Notes: generated by a model from the sequence alone, not told the origin. A stretch of 64,000 nt of DNA from Molanna angustata (GCA_963576475.1 OY754974.1:6992974-7056973), one strand, 5' to 3'; positions 42,150 to 53,677 are shown, counted from the stretch's first letter. Translations and numbers: made by a program.

Positions 42150-42840
42150 TCTCATTTTCTTGTCTCGAAAATAAGTAAGGATCACTATATTTCAGTTATT
42201 TTAAAATTCTCATTTTACTAACTCATTTTTTTATAATGAAACAATTAAGGGATAAGTGTATGTCAGTTATATAAAATATCTCTCTCATTTTAATAATTCA
42301 TTTTTGTATAACGAAATAAGGGATAACTTTATGTCGGTTATTTTAAATTTCTCTCTTATTTTAATAATTCATTTATCTATAGCGAAAAAGTAAAGGATTA
42401 CTGCTTGATTTGACACCTTCTTGCAATTGCTTCCCCGATAATTTACAAAGAAATGGTAGTTTTGTAGGCGTTGTTTGTCTTTTTTTAAACTGTCTTTTTA
42501 TTTTTATTTATATAAAATTCTCACGTCGTTAAATCGCACAAATCGACCTTAAATGATCGTATTGCCTATATTAATATAGTAATAATAATATATGTCAGTT
42601 ATTTTAAATTTCTCTTTCATTTTAATAAATCATTTTATGTAACGAAACAATAAAGGGATAACAATATTTCAGTTATTTAAAATTTCTCACTCATTTAAAT
42701 AATTCTTATTTTCTTGTTACAAAAATAAATAAGGGACAACTATATGTCATTTATTTATAATTTTTCTCTCATTTTAATAACTCTCATTTTCTTATTACAA
42801 AACAAGTAAGGGATATGACAGTCATTTAATTTATTTTTTT
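42150..42840. repeat. Degenerate about 71-77-bp tandem repeat, about 7 units
   Basis: AAGGGATAACTATATGTCAG, TTATTTTAAATTTCTCTC and ATTTTAATAATTCATTTT recur with starts near 42177, 42248, 42319, 42393, then 42655, 42732 and 42809. A foreign stretch of about 200 bp (about 42400-42590) separates the two groups. Units differ at many positions, so the array is old. Confidence 0.75.
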
Positions 42841-43052
42841 ATTTGTAAACTTTTGATATTACTACGATATTTTTTTCCATCATTTTGTTTTTATTGGTAC
42901 CTGTTTAATTTTTATTTATTTAAAAGATCCACATATCCTTTTCTGTCGCTTTGTGTTGCAGATAAAGGAGATTTTTAGAGATATTATCCTTCGAAACCGA
43001 TCATATCAATTTACTTATTCGTGGTTTCATAGTGATTTGTAATGAATCAAAT

Positions 43053-43210
43053 ACCATCGCAGCACATCACACAATGTGAAGTAACCAGCGACATGTATGC
43101 TGGTGTGCATTGCCTTACAAAAAGAAGCACGACAAGCGTTTTTTTCCTACACACAAATCTCGTTTCAAGTAAAGAGTGATCATTCAGAACGGGTGAGAAA
43201 TCTCATATGT
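43053..43210 (+). repeat. Repeat B copy
   Basis: CATCACACAATGTGAAGTAA, TATGCTGGTGTGCATTGCCT and a GATCATTCAGAACGGGTGAG end follow the family order. Confidence 0.6.
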
Positions 43211-43400
43211 TGAACTATGAGCGATGTTAATTTACCTCTTGTATTTTCGGTTACCCGGCTCTTACGAAAACGATTATAACAGAAGTGAGAAGAGTGGAAG
43301 CACTATTCAACGTCGGTGCCTCACAGATTTATTAATTGTAATTAATAAAAAAAAACAAAACTGTACAGCAATGATTCTTCTTCCTTCTTCTTCTTCTTCC

Positions 43401-43637
43401 TCAGCCGTTTTCAATCCATCGTTGGATATAGGCCTCCCCCTTGCTCCTCCACATGTCTCTATTCCGGGCACATTGCATCCAATTTACTCCCAAAGTCTTT
43501 CTGATGTCATCCGACCATCTAGCCTGTGGTCTTCCCACACTCCTTCTTCCCGTTCTAGGTTGCCCTCCCGTTCTAGGGGTGATAAGGGGTGATGGCAAAT
43601 AACACCTGGCCAACCCAAATGTCAACCTCACCTGCAA
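43401..43637 (-). pseudogene. Non-LTR retrotransposon C-terminal tail
   Basis: The minus-strand frame ends RSVGRPQARWSDDIRKTLGV, then NWMQCARNRDMWRSKGEAYI and QRWIENG-stop. GRP-ARW-DDI, NWxxxAxxRxxWRxxGEAYxQRW is the standard end of an insect RTE-like ORF2. The stop lies at the natural end. A TTCTTCTTCTTC tract (43377-43400) gives the GAAGAA-type 3' end on this strand. No core domain remains. Confidence 0.8.
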
Positions 43638-43885
43638 GTGGTATCCCCTGCTAGATAACTAACGAGGCTCTGGCGACCGAAGATCAGCGGTATAACTGTA
43701 ACAACTGCGTAGGAGGAAATGTCTATGCTAGTTCCCCCAGGAAGGAAACCTTGAAATATCCCCATATCAACCCGCACTTGGACAGCGTGATATGGAGCCA
43801 CTTATAGTGATGTCCAAACAACCCCCCATGATGAGTACACAAAGATGAACAAAAAAACTCCTAGAATGGCAACCTAGAACAGCAA
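43638..43885 (+). mobile_element. Possible RTE-like 5' region fragment
   Basis: A richer stretch (CTCTGGCGACCGAAGATCAG, CAGCGTGATATGGAGCCACT, AGAATGGCAACCTAGAACAG) directly behind the minus-strand tail, in opposite orientation. The phrase MAT-N near its end recalls the start of an endonuclease domain, but stops interrupt it. The call is tentative. Confidence 0.3.
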
Positions 43886-44484
43886 TGATTATTATTATTT
43901 AAAGGATTGTTAACATTATTTTCACTAATTATATTTTTTTCTTTCAATTTTACATTTTCGTTTATGTCATATCCTTGGTTCTCATTCTATCAGTACGAAT
44001 ATGATTTTTGAAACCTTCTTGAATTCTAACTTAATAATGACTTTAGGAAATATTGCATCACTAATCAATTTTAGGAAATATTGCGTCACTAATTAACTTT
44101 AGGAAATATTGCGTCACTAATCAATATGTCTTACCATTGTGCGTTAATTATTGCAACAAGTAAGGCGCATTACTAAAACAACGCATTATATGTCATTTAA
44201 GTAACAAATAATAATAATATTGTTGACAAAAATATCTGTTTTTACAGAGACACCCGCTATACATAAATCTATTTTAGTGCATTATCACCATACCTATTCT
44301 ATTTTCGGCTCGTGACTAAGAACCAATTACTAACTGTCGATGCATCTCCGCCTTAACATTTAACTAAAATCCAAATATGCCGTACAATCAACGAGCACTG
44401 AAAATCAAATTGTTGCATATAATGTAGGTTATTAGGATTTTGATAATTTCATATTACTGAATCAACTTTTAATTTAACTGAAGC
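43886..44484. other. No gene; one 28-bp repeat of 3 units
   Basis: TTTAGGAAATATTGCGTCAC plus TAATCAAC recurs at 44043, 44071 and 44099 (28-bp step, three units). The rest is AT-rich and unassigned. Confidence 0.6.
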
Positions 44485-44575
44485 AAGACACGTGCGTGTT
44501 TCTCCACACCCCAGTCTCGTTTGACCTATAAATGTAACTTTCAAAATGGGTGATGAACCCCATTGCTGAACGACG
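44485..44575 (+). repeat. Repeat B fragment
   Basis: CACGTGCGTGTTTCTCCACA, CCAGTCTCGTTTGACCTATA and GATGAACCCCATTGCTGAAC. Right half only. Confidence 0.55.
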
Positions 44576-44779
44576 TTATTTTATTTATTTATGTATCTTT
44601 TTTATATTTAATGTTTGTTATTAAGTATAACATATTGTTAACCATTTATGGAAACTTTGCTGGTTTATTTGATTTTTTTGTACCATCACAACATATTTAC
44701 ACAACTGTATGTTTCTTTAATAAATAAATAAATAATATAAAAAAATATAATGCAAATAGACGGGCTGATGATTGTCATT

Positions 44780-45062
44780 AGGCAATTTCTCGCAACCAAC
44801 CAGAATACATGAGAAAATTATATATGTACATCAACAAAGAATATAATTATATAGGTACCTACGTACATCAACAGAATACATGACAAAATTATATATGGAA
44901 GTATGACAAAATTATGTATGTACATCAACAAAGAATATAATTGTATATGTACCTACATCAACAGAATACATGAAAAAATAATTTATGGAAGTATGACAAA
45001 ATTATATAATATGTAGGTACATCAACAAAGAAAAGATATATTACACTTAGATAAATACATAT
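44780..45062. repeat. Irregular tandem repeat (TACATCAACAAAGAATATAA type)
   Basis: TACATCAACAAAGAA starts near 44827, 44931 and 45018, alternating with CATCAACAGAATACATGA and GGAAGTATGACAAAATTAT. Steps are about 104 and 87 bp, so units gained or lost internal pieces. Confidence 0.7.
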
Positions 45063-45069
45063 TATTTGG

Positions 45070-45215
45070 AATTTTTTTTAATTGCATATACGCAAACATT
45101 GGATTTATTTCCCTGTCGGCAGTCAAATGATATTTTTATTAACAAACTTTTTCAACATCTCAATAGAGACGAAGTTCCTGGTTCGTCTATAATATCCCAA
45201 CGTCGAAAGTTTGTC
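45070..45215 (+). mobile_element. MITE-A left terminus with rearranged body
   Basis: TTGCATATACGCAAACATTG then TCCCTGTCGGCAGTCAAATG is the left end. AACATCTCAATAGAGACGAA follows, then it flips to GTTCCTGGTTCGTCTATAAT, the reverse-strand version of the body. A short foldback results. Confidence 0.7.
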
Positions 45216-45225
45216 AATAAAAATA

Positions 45226-45497
45226 TTATTTTGTACTTCGATTCTTGTTGGGAGTACGATCATCACTCATCCTGTGGATATGGTCCAACCATTGTAGTCT
45301 TCTTATTTTAATGAACTGTACAATGTTAGGTTCGCCATACAGTGACTCTAATTCGTGGTTGAATCGTCTCCTCCACACTCCATTTTCGTTGTCAGGACCA
45401 AATATCTTTCTGAGGACTTCAAATATCGGAAGTATGTTTTCATCTGTTTTGATCATTACCCAGCATTCGGAACAATTGTGCAATGACTGGAGCGTTT
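45226..45497 (-). pseudogene. Non-LTR retrotransposon C-terminal tail
   Basis: The minus-strand frame reads ECWVMIKTDENILPIFEVLR, then KIFGPDNENGVWRRRFNHEL, EPNIVQFIKIRRLQWLDHIH and RMSDDRTPNK. RKIFGP-ENGVWR-R-NHEL and IKIxRLxWxxHxxRM form the end region of a widespread insect pol-like family. The frame is clean for 85-90 residues, but the reverse transcriptase core and the true end are missing. It directly adjoins a MITE-A end. Confidence 0.8.
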
Positions 45498-45985
45498 TAT
45501 AAAATGTTATATCACTATAGATATTTAAATAATAAAATAATACCTACCGATAATTTAAGCTTCGAATAAAACATAAAATTGAAATATATTAAAACCAGAG
45601 GCGATAAAAAATAAAATATTACTCAAGTCGTCGATTTAAATACTCTGAGAAAGCAAAAAGGGATAAATAAAAAGAATCGTATCTATGTTCTGACAGCAGT
45701 TAAATATTTGTTTTTTTACATATTCACCATCGACAGAAGCATTGTTCATATGACTTGTGGCGAGGCTATAAATAGGGGCTCATTCCTCCCTCGGGATTCA
45801 AAAAGAATGCGTTCGTTATCTGACAGTAATAGTACCTACCTACATACGTTCAAACATCATAGAGGGAATTGTATGCAAAAACTAACCAAGATTGCAATAA
45901 TTCTGCAATAACTGCAATAATTTGTGTTATTCCACTATTTTATATGACTTGACAAAGGTCATACCAAAATCGAAATTAACACTCA
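45498..45985. other. No feature recognised
   Basis: AT-rich DNA. The frame at 45708-45911 has no motif. Confidence 0.35.
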
Positions 45986-46545
45986 AGGGGCGACTGCTGC
46001 CAACGTACCTATTTTTTCAATTTGATATTGCAACATTACTACAAATTTTGAAAAAAATATCTTATAATAAGAAAAATATAACATATTTTTTTAATAATGT
46101 TCTGTATAATATATTCTTGAAGAAAAATAATAAGCATACACCGATTTTTGACATTTAGGTATCTTATATTTCTAAAAAAATATAAGGTAGGTACCTACCT
46201 ATTGAGCAATATATATTTTTTCAAATTAAAAAAAACACAAAATATCTGGAAAAATATGTTGTGACGTCACATTAATGCATCAGGTTAAGTAAATAAACAA
46301 AAATAATATTTCGTAATGGTGCTGAATGGAAAATAAATGTTTTTTAGGTTTCTTTACTAAAAACTGAAGCATTAATGCAACGTTGCGACATATTTTTCCA
46401 ATTATTTTTGCCTTCTTTAATTTAAAAATATATATATTTTTTGCTCTACGCCTTTAATTTTTTTAAAAATATTAGAATAATTTAAATTAAAATATGTTTT
46501 TTTTCTAAAACATACGCATTGTTTTTTATCTACAGATACCTATCA
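45986..46545. mobile_element. Second copy of the 684-bp foldback family, right end eroded
   Basis: Left end GGGGCGACTGCTGCCAACGT then ACCTATTTTTTCAATTTGAT equals the left end at 29239. The arms pair around GCATCAGGTTAAGTAAATAA and its partner near 46350. The last about 100 bp of the right arm cannot be followed. Confidence 0.7.
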
Positions 46546-47581
46546 AATATTATAGAATTACCAAAAATCAAGCACATAGAAAAATCTTCAAAAGATAAAT
46601 AACTAACATAACTCTACTATGTTATAATAAATATTTTATAAGCAATTTATATGCCTCTTTTTAAAAATTTAAAACTAAATTCTGTAAAATTATTTTTAGT
46701 GAATTTATACATTCTTGAACCTTAATATATACACCATCATTACTATGAAAGCTAGTAGGGATTTAAAATTCTATAAATTTTCAACGCTTTAATCTCAAAT
46801 CCTAATTTACTCAAGTTAACATACTATAGGAGTATAGGTTTATTTATTATTAACATAAGTAAATAGATGAACACCTTTTGTGTTGGCGACATTATATTCA
46901 TTCATATTTTATGCGGTATTAAATTAATATTTTTTATAAGCTCATTGTTCTCTACCTGCTAACTCCATATGAGTATTAATTAACAGAAATGTTTTAATAC
47001 CTCATTTATAAATCTAAGTACGACTATCTAAAAAAATATTGTAATTAGCGATCAAAAATACAAAATCAATTTCTACCAAATGTGCTTTGATTTATTTAAT
47101 GTTTTAGCTCAGAAAAGAAAGGATTAATTTATGTAACTCTCGGCCGAAAAAAATAATCCAGGACGCAAAAAAGTCATACGACCTACCATATTGCCATGAT
47201 TTTAGATGCATTAGACGTTAAAATATTATAACGAAATTGTTTAAAATAAAACAAAATATTAATAAACATGATTTAATTTACGTATTCCAGCAGATGAAAA
47301 AATTTTTTTTTTCATAATGCAAATATTGATGCATATCTGGAATGGAAACAATGGTTATTAGGAAGAAATTGCCACATGGAAATAATCTCGCCACTTGCAA
47401 AGAAATGTTTTTTTTTATTGACTTTTTTTTATCTGTGAGGTGGCTGGCAGAACAGGTGCCAAGAGTGTAGAAGGAAAATATTCGATGACGCATCCAAAGG
47501 TGCAGGAAAAGCCGTAGCCACACAAAAAGTAAGTTTAACGCTAATAACTTCTGACCACAAGCGGCTAAAGCAAATGAACTT
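46546..47581. other. No gene recognised
   Basis: AT-rich DNA. The 139-residue minus frame at 47278-47697 runs into a foldback element and shows no family motif. Confidence 0.35.
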
Positions 47582-47762
47582 GGGCCTGAGTTAAGTTGAA
47601 AACGCTTAACGATATCGCCAAACGCTATTTTTTTTTTGTATGGGATTTGACGTTTGTTGTAGAATTTTTTTTTACAATAACAAACAACAAACGTCAAATC
47701 CCATACAAAAAATAATAGCGTTTGGCGATATCGCTAAGCGTTTTCGATTTGACTCAGGGGCC
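47582..47762. mobile_element. 180-bp foldback MITE
   Basis: The left arm has AAAACGCTTAACGATATCGC, CAAACGC and TATGGGATTTGACGTTTGTT. The right arm is its reverse complement with few changes (GCGATATCGCTAAGCGTTTT). Ends GGCCTGAG...CTCAGGGGCC extend the pairing. The central loop is about 25 bases. Non-coding. Confidence 0.85.
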
Positions 47763-48615
47763 TTGTCATATAAATTGATCTATTACTATGTGGTTTTAAA
47801 AAAATCTTGAAATTGATCTATTGATATGTGGTTTTAATTGAAAATGGACCATTACGAAAATGGTAGCGTATGAATCTCTAAACAATAGTTTATTCAAAAT
47901 ATAAATACCATATAGGTAATGGTACTTTTCGGCTATTATAAGTACCAAATGTATGCAGAGGTCAACTTTGGTTTCGTTCTGCAAAACGTGAATCAATAGT
48001 AATCAAATATGGAGGCAGCTAGCGATTTATGTGCGCGAGTATTTTGGAAATAATAAATAAAAAGTACCCAGGGGGATATAAAACCATATATCTCCGAGTT
48101 ATATTGTCCTATCCTCTCGTATAGCACGGTGCCACACTACAATGGCACCTTGCAATGTGCTACTGGCACCTGCTTTGTATTGGTGTCCATAATACAATAA
48201 CACTATAATTATTTTTGTCATATTATATTGAATGTGTAGATAGGACATTAAAGTTCCTAATGTGTCGGGCACTGACTTTTATATAGCATATGGCGTAACA
48301 CATGACAGATATGAAATCTAAAATATTTTGAAAATTGTTTGAGATTTGTATTGCATACTTTGATATATGTTAGTGAGACTTGGACATTTCAGGCGAGCTA
48401 ACAAAACCTCAATTTGATTTCAACATAGATGTTGCAATTCAAGTTGCAAAATGTTTTTATGTGTAAAACTCCAACATGAGGATTTTTATAAATTCAACTA
48501 AGTTCTTCTTTAAGTTCTAAATAAAATATTTCGTTCAAAGGACGATCGCTTCGGCTGAAGAAACCCTTTTAACAGTTATGCATATAAACGAATTAAAAAA
48601 CGCTTAATGTATTTT
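47763..48615. other. No feature recognised
   Basis: AT-rich DNA with a GGCACC-containing patch at about 48120-48190. Nothing supported. Confidence 0.35.
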
Positions 48616-48619
48616 TATT

Positions 48620-48733
48620 ATGAATCTGTACGACTCCCATCCATGACTCCCATCCAGTGTGGTCCAACAAATCTTTTACTGCCGTCCATCCATCTGTTAG
48701 GTGGTCGCCATTGTGGTCTCTTGTCGCCTCTCG
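48620..48733 (-). pseudogene. RTE-like tail scrap, minus strand
   Basis: One minus frame reads RPQWRPPNRWMDGSKRFVGP then HWMGVMDGSRTDS. The RPP-RW-D-K-xxG-xW layout is that of RTE-like ORF ends. It abuts a plus-strand fragment, giving a head-to-head junction near 48735. Confidence 0.5.
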
Positions 48734-48735
48734 GT

Positions 48736-49025
48736 CTCTACTCACTCTTTGGGAAACTCGATAACACCTTTCGTAGCCCCAAACCGAATTCCCTAAAGTC
48801 AAGGGTGTTTGAGCAATGCATTCTGCCAGTATTCACTTATGGCGTGGAAACTACGACTTTAACCAAATTGTCTGCCAACAAGCTGCGTGTATTACAAAAA
48901 AAAAATGGAAAGGATAATGTTGGCCAAAAAACTAGAAGACAGGAAGAGGAATGACTGGATACGCAATCAGATCAAACTGTCCGATGTGGTTGAGAGAATA
49001 GCCTTGCAGAAGTGGAGATGTTCGA
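48736..49025 (+). pseudogene. RTE-like retrotransposon C-terminal fragment, frameshifted
   Basis: The first frame reads SLFGKLDNTFRSPKPNSLKS, then RVFEQCILPVFTYGVETTTL and TKLSANKLRVLQKK. After an A-run at 48896-48905 it continues in the second frame with MERIMLAKKLEDRKRNDWIR, then DVVERIALQKWR. This is the usual 'CLKxKVFDQCVLPVMTYGxETWTL ... RAMERxMLGxxLxDRIRN ... DIxxRIxxLKW' order. The slip at the A-run and the loss of the core make it a relic. Confidence 0.8.
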
Positions 49026-49139
49026 CAATAGATGGACACATAATACATGTATGTAATATTGTGTTCAATACATGCATAATTAATTTTGTATATGCTGGCA
49101 TAATCTTAATGTTTTCCCTTTTTTTACATGTTTGCTTAG

Positions 49140-49283
49140 TCATTTAGTTGCACACATCCTCCCTCAACATAAGCTAATAAGCTTTAAGAGGTAGGTGATA
49201 TTATTGTTAACTATATAATGTATAAATTTTGTATGTTCATATATTTTTTTATGATATGAATAAAGACTTAAATGAATAAATAT
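49140..49283 (+). other. Retrotransposon 3' UTR-like end
   Basis: CCTCCCTCAACATAAGCTAA and TAAGCTTTAAGAGGTAGG can form a CCTC/GAGG stem with inner TAAGCT pairing. ATGAATAAAGACTTAAATGA and ATAAAT follow. It resembles a non-LTR 3' end, but its ORF is not identified. Confidence 0.35.
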
Positions 49284-50014
49284 GTCAAAATTTTGTAATT
49301 TTATCTCAATGTAACGAAATCAACAATTAATTTTTAAATTGATCAATGAAATTGAATTTTGCTCTCACACGGATATTATTTTAAACAAAATACAAAAATA
49401 TCGGACTATTCGTTGTCACAAATAATAATAAAAACAAAACAAATAAACTGTGAATTGAACAATGGAATTAATTTTAATTCATTTCCGTTTGCATTTATTT
49501 AAATTGTTTTTTGATCAAATGGGAGTGATACGAATCATGAAATCGACAAAAGAACTCAATAATATTTTAACCAAACGGACTCGATCAGATTTTAATAAAA
49601 TTTAATTGATTAAATGGAGAGACATCGATAACAGATAGTTGGATAATGCACGGAAGACCATCAACAAGACAAGCATCTTTACATTAGTGTCTTGACGTTT
49701 CTTTTTCTTCTTCACAGGCGATATTGTCCAATATTGCCTTGACCGTCTTCTATCTTATGGCTGTCATTCAGTTTGCTCTTTAAGGATTCTTATGTAAATT
49801 CCTTTCTTGTTACATAAATCTTATTTTTTTATTGAATTCATGTACAATAATGTGAACAATGGTGGATTTATTGCCATAAGGCAATTTCTACCAACAAACC
49901 AAAGAAACGTGAGGCAATTGTATAAATTGTATAGTTGTAGGTTCATTAAATTTATAACAAATAGAAAAACAAACGCATCACTTTAATCTATTATCGATAA
50001 AGTAGAACAAATAC
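49284..50014. other. No gene recognised; SINE-A scrap
   Basis: A TTTATTGCCATAAGGCAATT and CTACCAACAAACCA block at about 49868-49905 resembles the reversed SINE-A 3' part. Otherwise AT-rich. Confidence 0.4.
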
Positions 50015-50215
50015 ACCGTACATAGCACATAGCACACAGCACACAGCACACACACACACACACACAGAAACATTGTGATGAAACTCTCAGAATACAATCT
50101 CAGCATGATACTATAGTTAATAATCGTCATTAAAAATCCTTAAATGACTTGCGAAATTGTATCTCCCCACAGTATCACCTTGAGTTAGTGAGGAGTAAAA
50201 AGACTTGTAAACTTG
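50015..50215 (+). mobile_element. Repeat D copy with (CA)n
   Basis: ACATAGCACATAGCACACAG and a CA run (50040-50065), then CATTGTGATGAAACTCTCAG, AATACAATCTCAGCATGATA and TTGAGTTAGTGAGGAGTAAA. Same family as 16255, 54870 and 59185. Confidence 0.65.
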
Positions 50216-50979
50216 AAAAGTATGTATTCAAACTTGGAAATTCACTGCCTCATGAGAAACACAAGTAGGTAGTATACATAGAACAATTTAATGAAATCAA
50301 AGTATTTTAACTATACTTTTACTTTAATGTTTGTTCGAAAAACACAGCCTAAGTAATTTGAATCAATAATGATCATTATTGAAACTAAGACTAGTGTTTT
50401 CATCTATGTATGTAACATTTCGAATCGCAAATCAAAAGCGTGTTGTTTGAAAAAATCAAATATATAATGGTACCTACTTAGACAAAAATACCAAACCGCA
50501 CATTATGAATTTAGTTTTCCATTTAAAATAGGTACCTAGGTGTAGGAAGGTAAATAGGTACTTAATAATATTCCCTTTGGGCATCCATTGAGTCCAAGCT
50601 CTGGGTTAGGCCAGCAAATTGATATGTTACAGAAATGTCACGAACGATTTGAATAAATAAATAATGGGCGGGAATCCAACAAAGAGAGATAATAAATGCT
50701 CGGTCCCTGAATATGGTTAAATGCTGAGGGGTACATTGTACCCTGTAGGTACACACCTCCCAGCCCTCGTCAGATAGGATCTGTTATTTAGGGGGTGACG
50801 GGTCCAAATTACCCCAGCCGATATCGTTCACGGCGAGAGTTAAAAATATACGACCCCTATGGAAGACTAATAATTATAATGGTTGCAGTCTGCAATAATT
50901 TGGAAACTGGAAATGTGAATTATAGACGTAATAATATGTTTGATCAGGAAAAAATCATGAAATACCATGTTCTTTCATT
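50216..50979. other. No gene recognised; a richer patch
   Basis: AT-rich up to about 50570, then a less AT-rich patch (50575-50880: GGCATCCATTGAGTCCAAGC, GGGGGTGACGGGTCCAAATT, CGAGAGTTAAAAATATACGA). It may be the 5' region of a non-LTR element, but no frame is convincing. Confidence 0.35.
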
Positions 50980-51145
50980 CATACCATCACGGCATTTATC
51001 AGAATGTTGGGTCACCAGTGACAGGTATGTGGGTGTGCATAATCTATTAAAGCGAAACATGCGTGTATCCCATGCACCAGTTTCGTCTAACCTATAAAGG
51101 CAATATTCAGAATATGTGGTGAATCTTATTGCTGAACTATGTGTT
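50980..51145 (+). repeat. Repeat B copy, near-complete
   Basis: ATACCATCACGGCATTTATC, GGTCACCAGTGACAGGTATG, GGGTGTGCAT, CCCATGCACCAGTTTCGTCT and AAGGCAATATTCAGAATATG. This is the clearest copy. Confidence 0.65.
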
Positions 51146-51163
51146 ATGTTTTATAACAATTTC

Positions 51164-51195
51164 TTAACATCTCAATAGAGTTGAAGTTGGAATAT
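51164..51195 (+). mobile_element. MITE-A scrap
   Basis: AACATCTCAATAGAGTTGAA then GTTGGAATATTA, cut off where the next retrotransposon tail begins. Confidence 0.6.
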
Positions 51196-51690
51196 TATTT
51201 ATTTATTAAAAAAATGGGTACATCGACAGACATCCTCTTTTCTCTTCTGGGTCACAATCCTAGGATTGGTCTGCACCAAACAATCGATCTTTCCACTTAA
51301 CTCTATCGTCCGCCAGTCTCTTCATCTCTTTGTAGATGCTACAGCGCACGTCACCGATTATCTGGTCTATATAATTGTTTCTGGGGCGACCTCTAAAGTT
51401 ACCCCCATCAATCATTCCTTCGACGATGGTAAAAAGCAGGCCTGGGTGCCGGATGTTGTGGCCTATCCAAGTTGTTCTCTGTTGGTCAATTCTTTTCATA
51501 ATTTGCCTTGTCTCTCCAACCCTACTTTGTACATCGTCGTTGCTGATGTGTTCTAACCAGTGAACTTTAGCCATGCGTCTGTAGCACCACAACTCAAACG
51601 CAAACAGACGTCCCGTTTCGCGTTGGCTGATGGTCCATGTTTCACAGCCATATAGCACTCCAGACAAGAGTCTTGATCAATTTTTTCCTA
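51196..51690 (-). pseudogene. Non-LTR retrotransposon C-terminal fragment, copy 1
   Basis: The minus frame 51667-51260 reads LYGCETWTISQRETGRLFAF, then ELWCYRRMAKVHWLEHISND, MKRIDQQRTTWIGHNIRHPG and a GGNFRGRPRNNYIDQIIGD stretch, ending shortly after KWKDRLFGADQS. LYGCETWT, F-WCYRRM, HxSN-EV, GH-xRH and RGRPR are the standard C-terminal landmarks. The 3' side (plus 51196-51225) is an AATAAATAAAT-type tail on the minus strand. The region from YGCETWT on is intact, but nothing upstream remains. Its sister copy is at 59890-60430. Confidence 0.85.
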
Positions 51691-52851
51691 ATTTTGATGG
51701 AAATGTTAGGGGATTCAAAAATTGTTGATCTTTTGTTGAAGGCGACTCTTGCTTGGTGGGTTCTGCTTATTATGACAGACATCCAGCTTACAATTTTCAT
51801 AAAAAGAAAACGATAATGGTTATTATTATGAGTTCTGGACGGCCAATTATGGATGCACACAAAATTACTTGAGCTCATATTCAATCACACACGTAAGTTA
51901 CACAAGTAAGAGTTACATGGGCCCCTGAAATCAAATATCATCTTTATTTCAAATAATGTGTTATTTAACTACAATGACAATGTCGAATTAAGAGAAAAGG
52001 TTAGTCTGAAAAAATATTTTTGTCCTCTTTCTTCTCGTATTAAAAATATGTGATCCTGTTTTCGTTTTATTCATGTTTCAGTTTATCTATGTTTGATCGA
52101 TGATCTGTTAAAATTTGCCGTCTTTAGTCAGTCAGTAGGTATATTATCGTCATATTTATAGTTCATTTACTATCGCATTTTATTTCAAAAGGAACTCGTG
52201 CCTACCTATTTTATCAAATTTTCATATATCTCTAAAATATATCGTGCTAAGGGGATTGGAAGAGATCGCCATTCGGGAATAACCTCACCTTTTAAAATAT
52301 CGTTTGCACAAAAATTAAATAAATTAAATGGAGTAAAGACTCGATGGTTATAATTTACACTGTACACATAATAATGGAGTATTTTGCCAATCAGCAATTC
52401 CTTCCACCTAAAGTAATTTTTGTGTAAATATATTTTACCTTACGACTTTTTTTCAACTACAAAGTGTTTACAGTCCTTAGAGCCAAAAATTGCGTAGGTA
52501 CGACGACAAATTATTCGAAGAATTACAAAACTCGAAATGAAAATAATTAATAATGCCCCCCCCTAACAAAAGTAGACAAATAACTAAATATTGTAACAAT
52601 ACTGATGGTTATTATTATTTATTTGTCACAAACCTCTCTCGGTAGGTAATCAAAAATTACAAAATTAAAATCTTTCATGCGTTAAAGCGCCTGTATAGAT
52701 ATATTTGAAATAAAAATTAATACCGATATTATTTGTGGAGCCTCGATACACAATAATAAATACAATGATACATATTGTTACGGAATATAATATACGTATG
52801 TACCTATGAGTTGGGTATGGAATAGGTACACTAACTATTCAAGGGGAAGGA
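51691..52851. other. No gene recognised; SINE-A scrap at the end
   Basis: AT-rich DNA. At 52375-52415 GTATTTTGCCAATCAGCAAT and TCCTTCCACC resemble reversed SINE-A. Nothing else. Confidence 0.35.
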
Positions 52852-53164
52852 CAGGGCCGGACCTACAGTTTTACTCGCCCGGTGCACTAAATTAAAAAGG
52901 CTCCCGTCTTCTCTTGAAAATCTATCAACTATGTATGTTATATAAAAAAAATAATCATACTGCTATTCACAAAATATAATAATCAATTCGAAAATAAACA
53001 GAAACGAACAAAAAAAATCAGTATTGTAGTGTGCAGAGGATTTAGATTGAAGATGATAGGAAAGACAAAGAGAGAAATGAAAGTCATGAAGGTGTCTGAC
53101 GTTCTGTCGTATGAGGCTGCCACTCAATCAACCGGCACTGCTTTACTTCGTATTATTTGTTGGG

Positions 53165-53395
53165 TATTGCCGACCGCCATGGCACAGTAGGTAAGCCGTT
53201 CGGTTTCTGTACGGGAGTCCTGGCTTCGATACCCAGCAGAGGAGAAATATATTTAAATTCATTTCTCACGCAAATATTGCTTCTCTGGGCTGGAAACACT
53301 GTTTAGTTGGATGAAATTTCAATACGGCAATAAACTCGCCACTTGCGCAAGGTGCAAGGAAGTGTTCATTATTATTACCTGGTGGCGAGCTTCTT
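53165..53395 (+). mobile_element. SINE-A, tRNA-derived
   Basis: The head GGCACAGTAGGTAAGCCGTT (box-A-like) and GGCTTCGATACCCAGCAGAG (box-B-like), then TTTCTCACGCAAATATTGCT, AACACTGTTTAGTTGGATGA, ATACGGCAATAAACTCGCCA, and an ATTATTATT end. Opposite in sense to the copy at 14742-15007. Confidence 0.75.
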
Positions 53396-53521
53396 CCTCA
53401 GTATCGGCAGGTCTTCAGGGTAGGTACCCACTCTAACCTCTATACCACAACACTATGATATTGGTATAAATCACAAAGAGGCTGTAACTAGGGGTTATAT
53501 ACAAGTTTTACAGGTCAGCCT

Positions 53522-53677
53522 CCCTGGACAACGTGTCATTTAGCTCAAGAAAAGAAACAAGAAAAGATAACTCAATGTATGGAAGTGCCAGTCACGTGAC
53601 TGGCAACTGTCACATCCATACATTGAGTTATATTTTCTTGTTTCTTTTCTTGAACTAAATGACACGTTGTCTAGGGG
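53522..53677. mobile_element. Small foldback element, copy 1
   Basis: The left arm GACAACGTGTCATTTAGCTC, AAGAAAAGAAACAAGAAAA, then AACTCAATGTATGG is mirrored on the right. The centre is the palindrome GCCAGTCACGTGACTGGC. About 156 bp, almost wholly self-complementary. Confidence 0.85.

Noticed and set aside
47278..47697. 139-residue minus-strand frame
   Set aside because: It crosses half of a foldback element and shows no domain.
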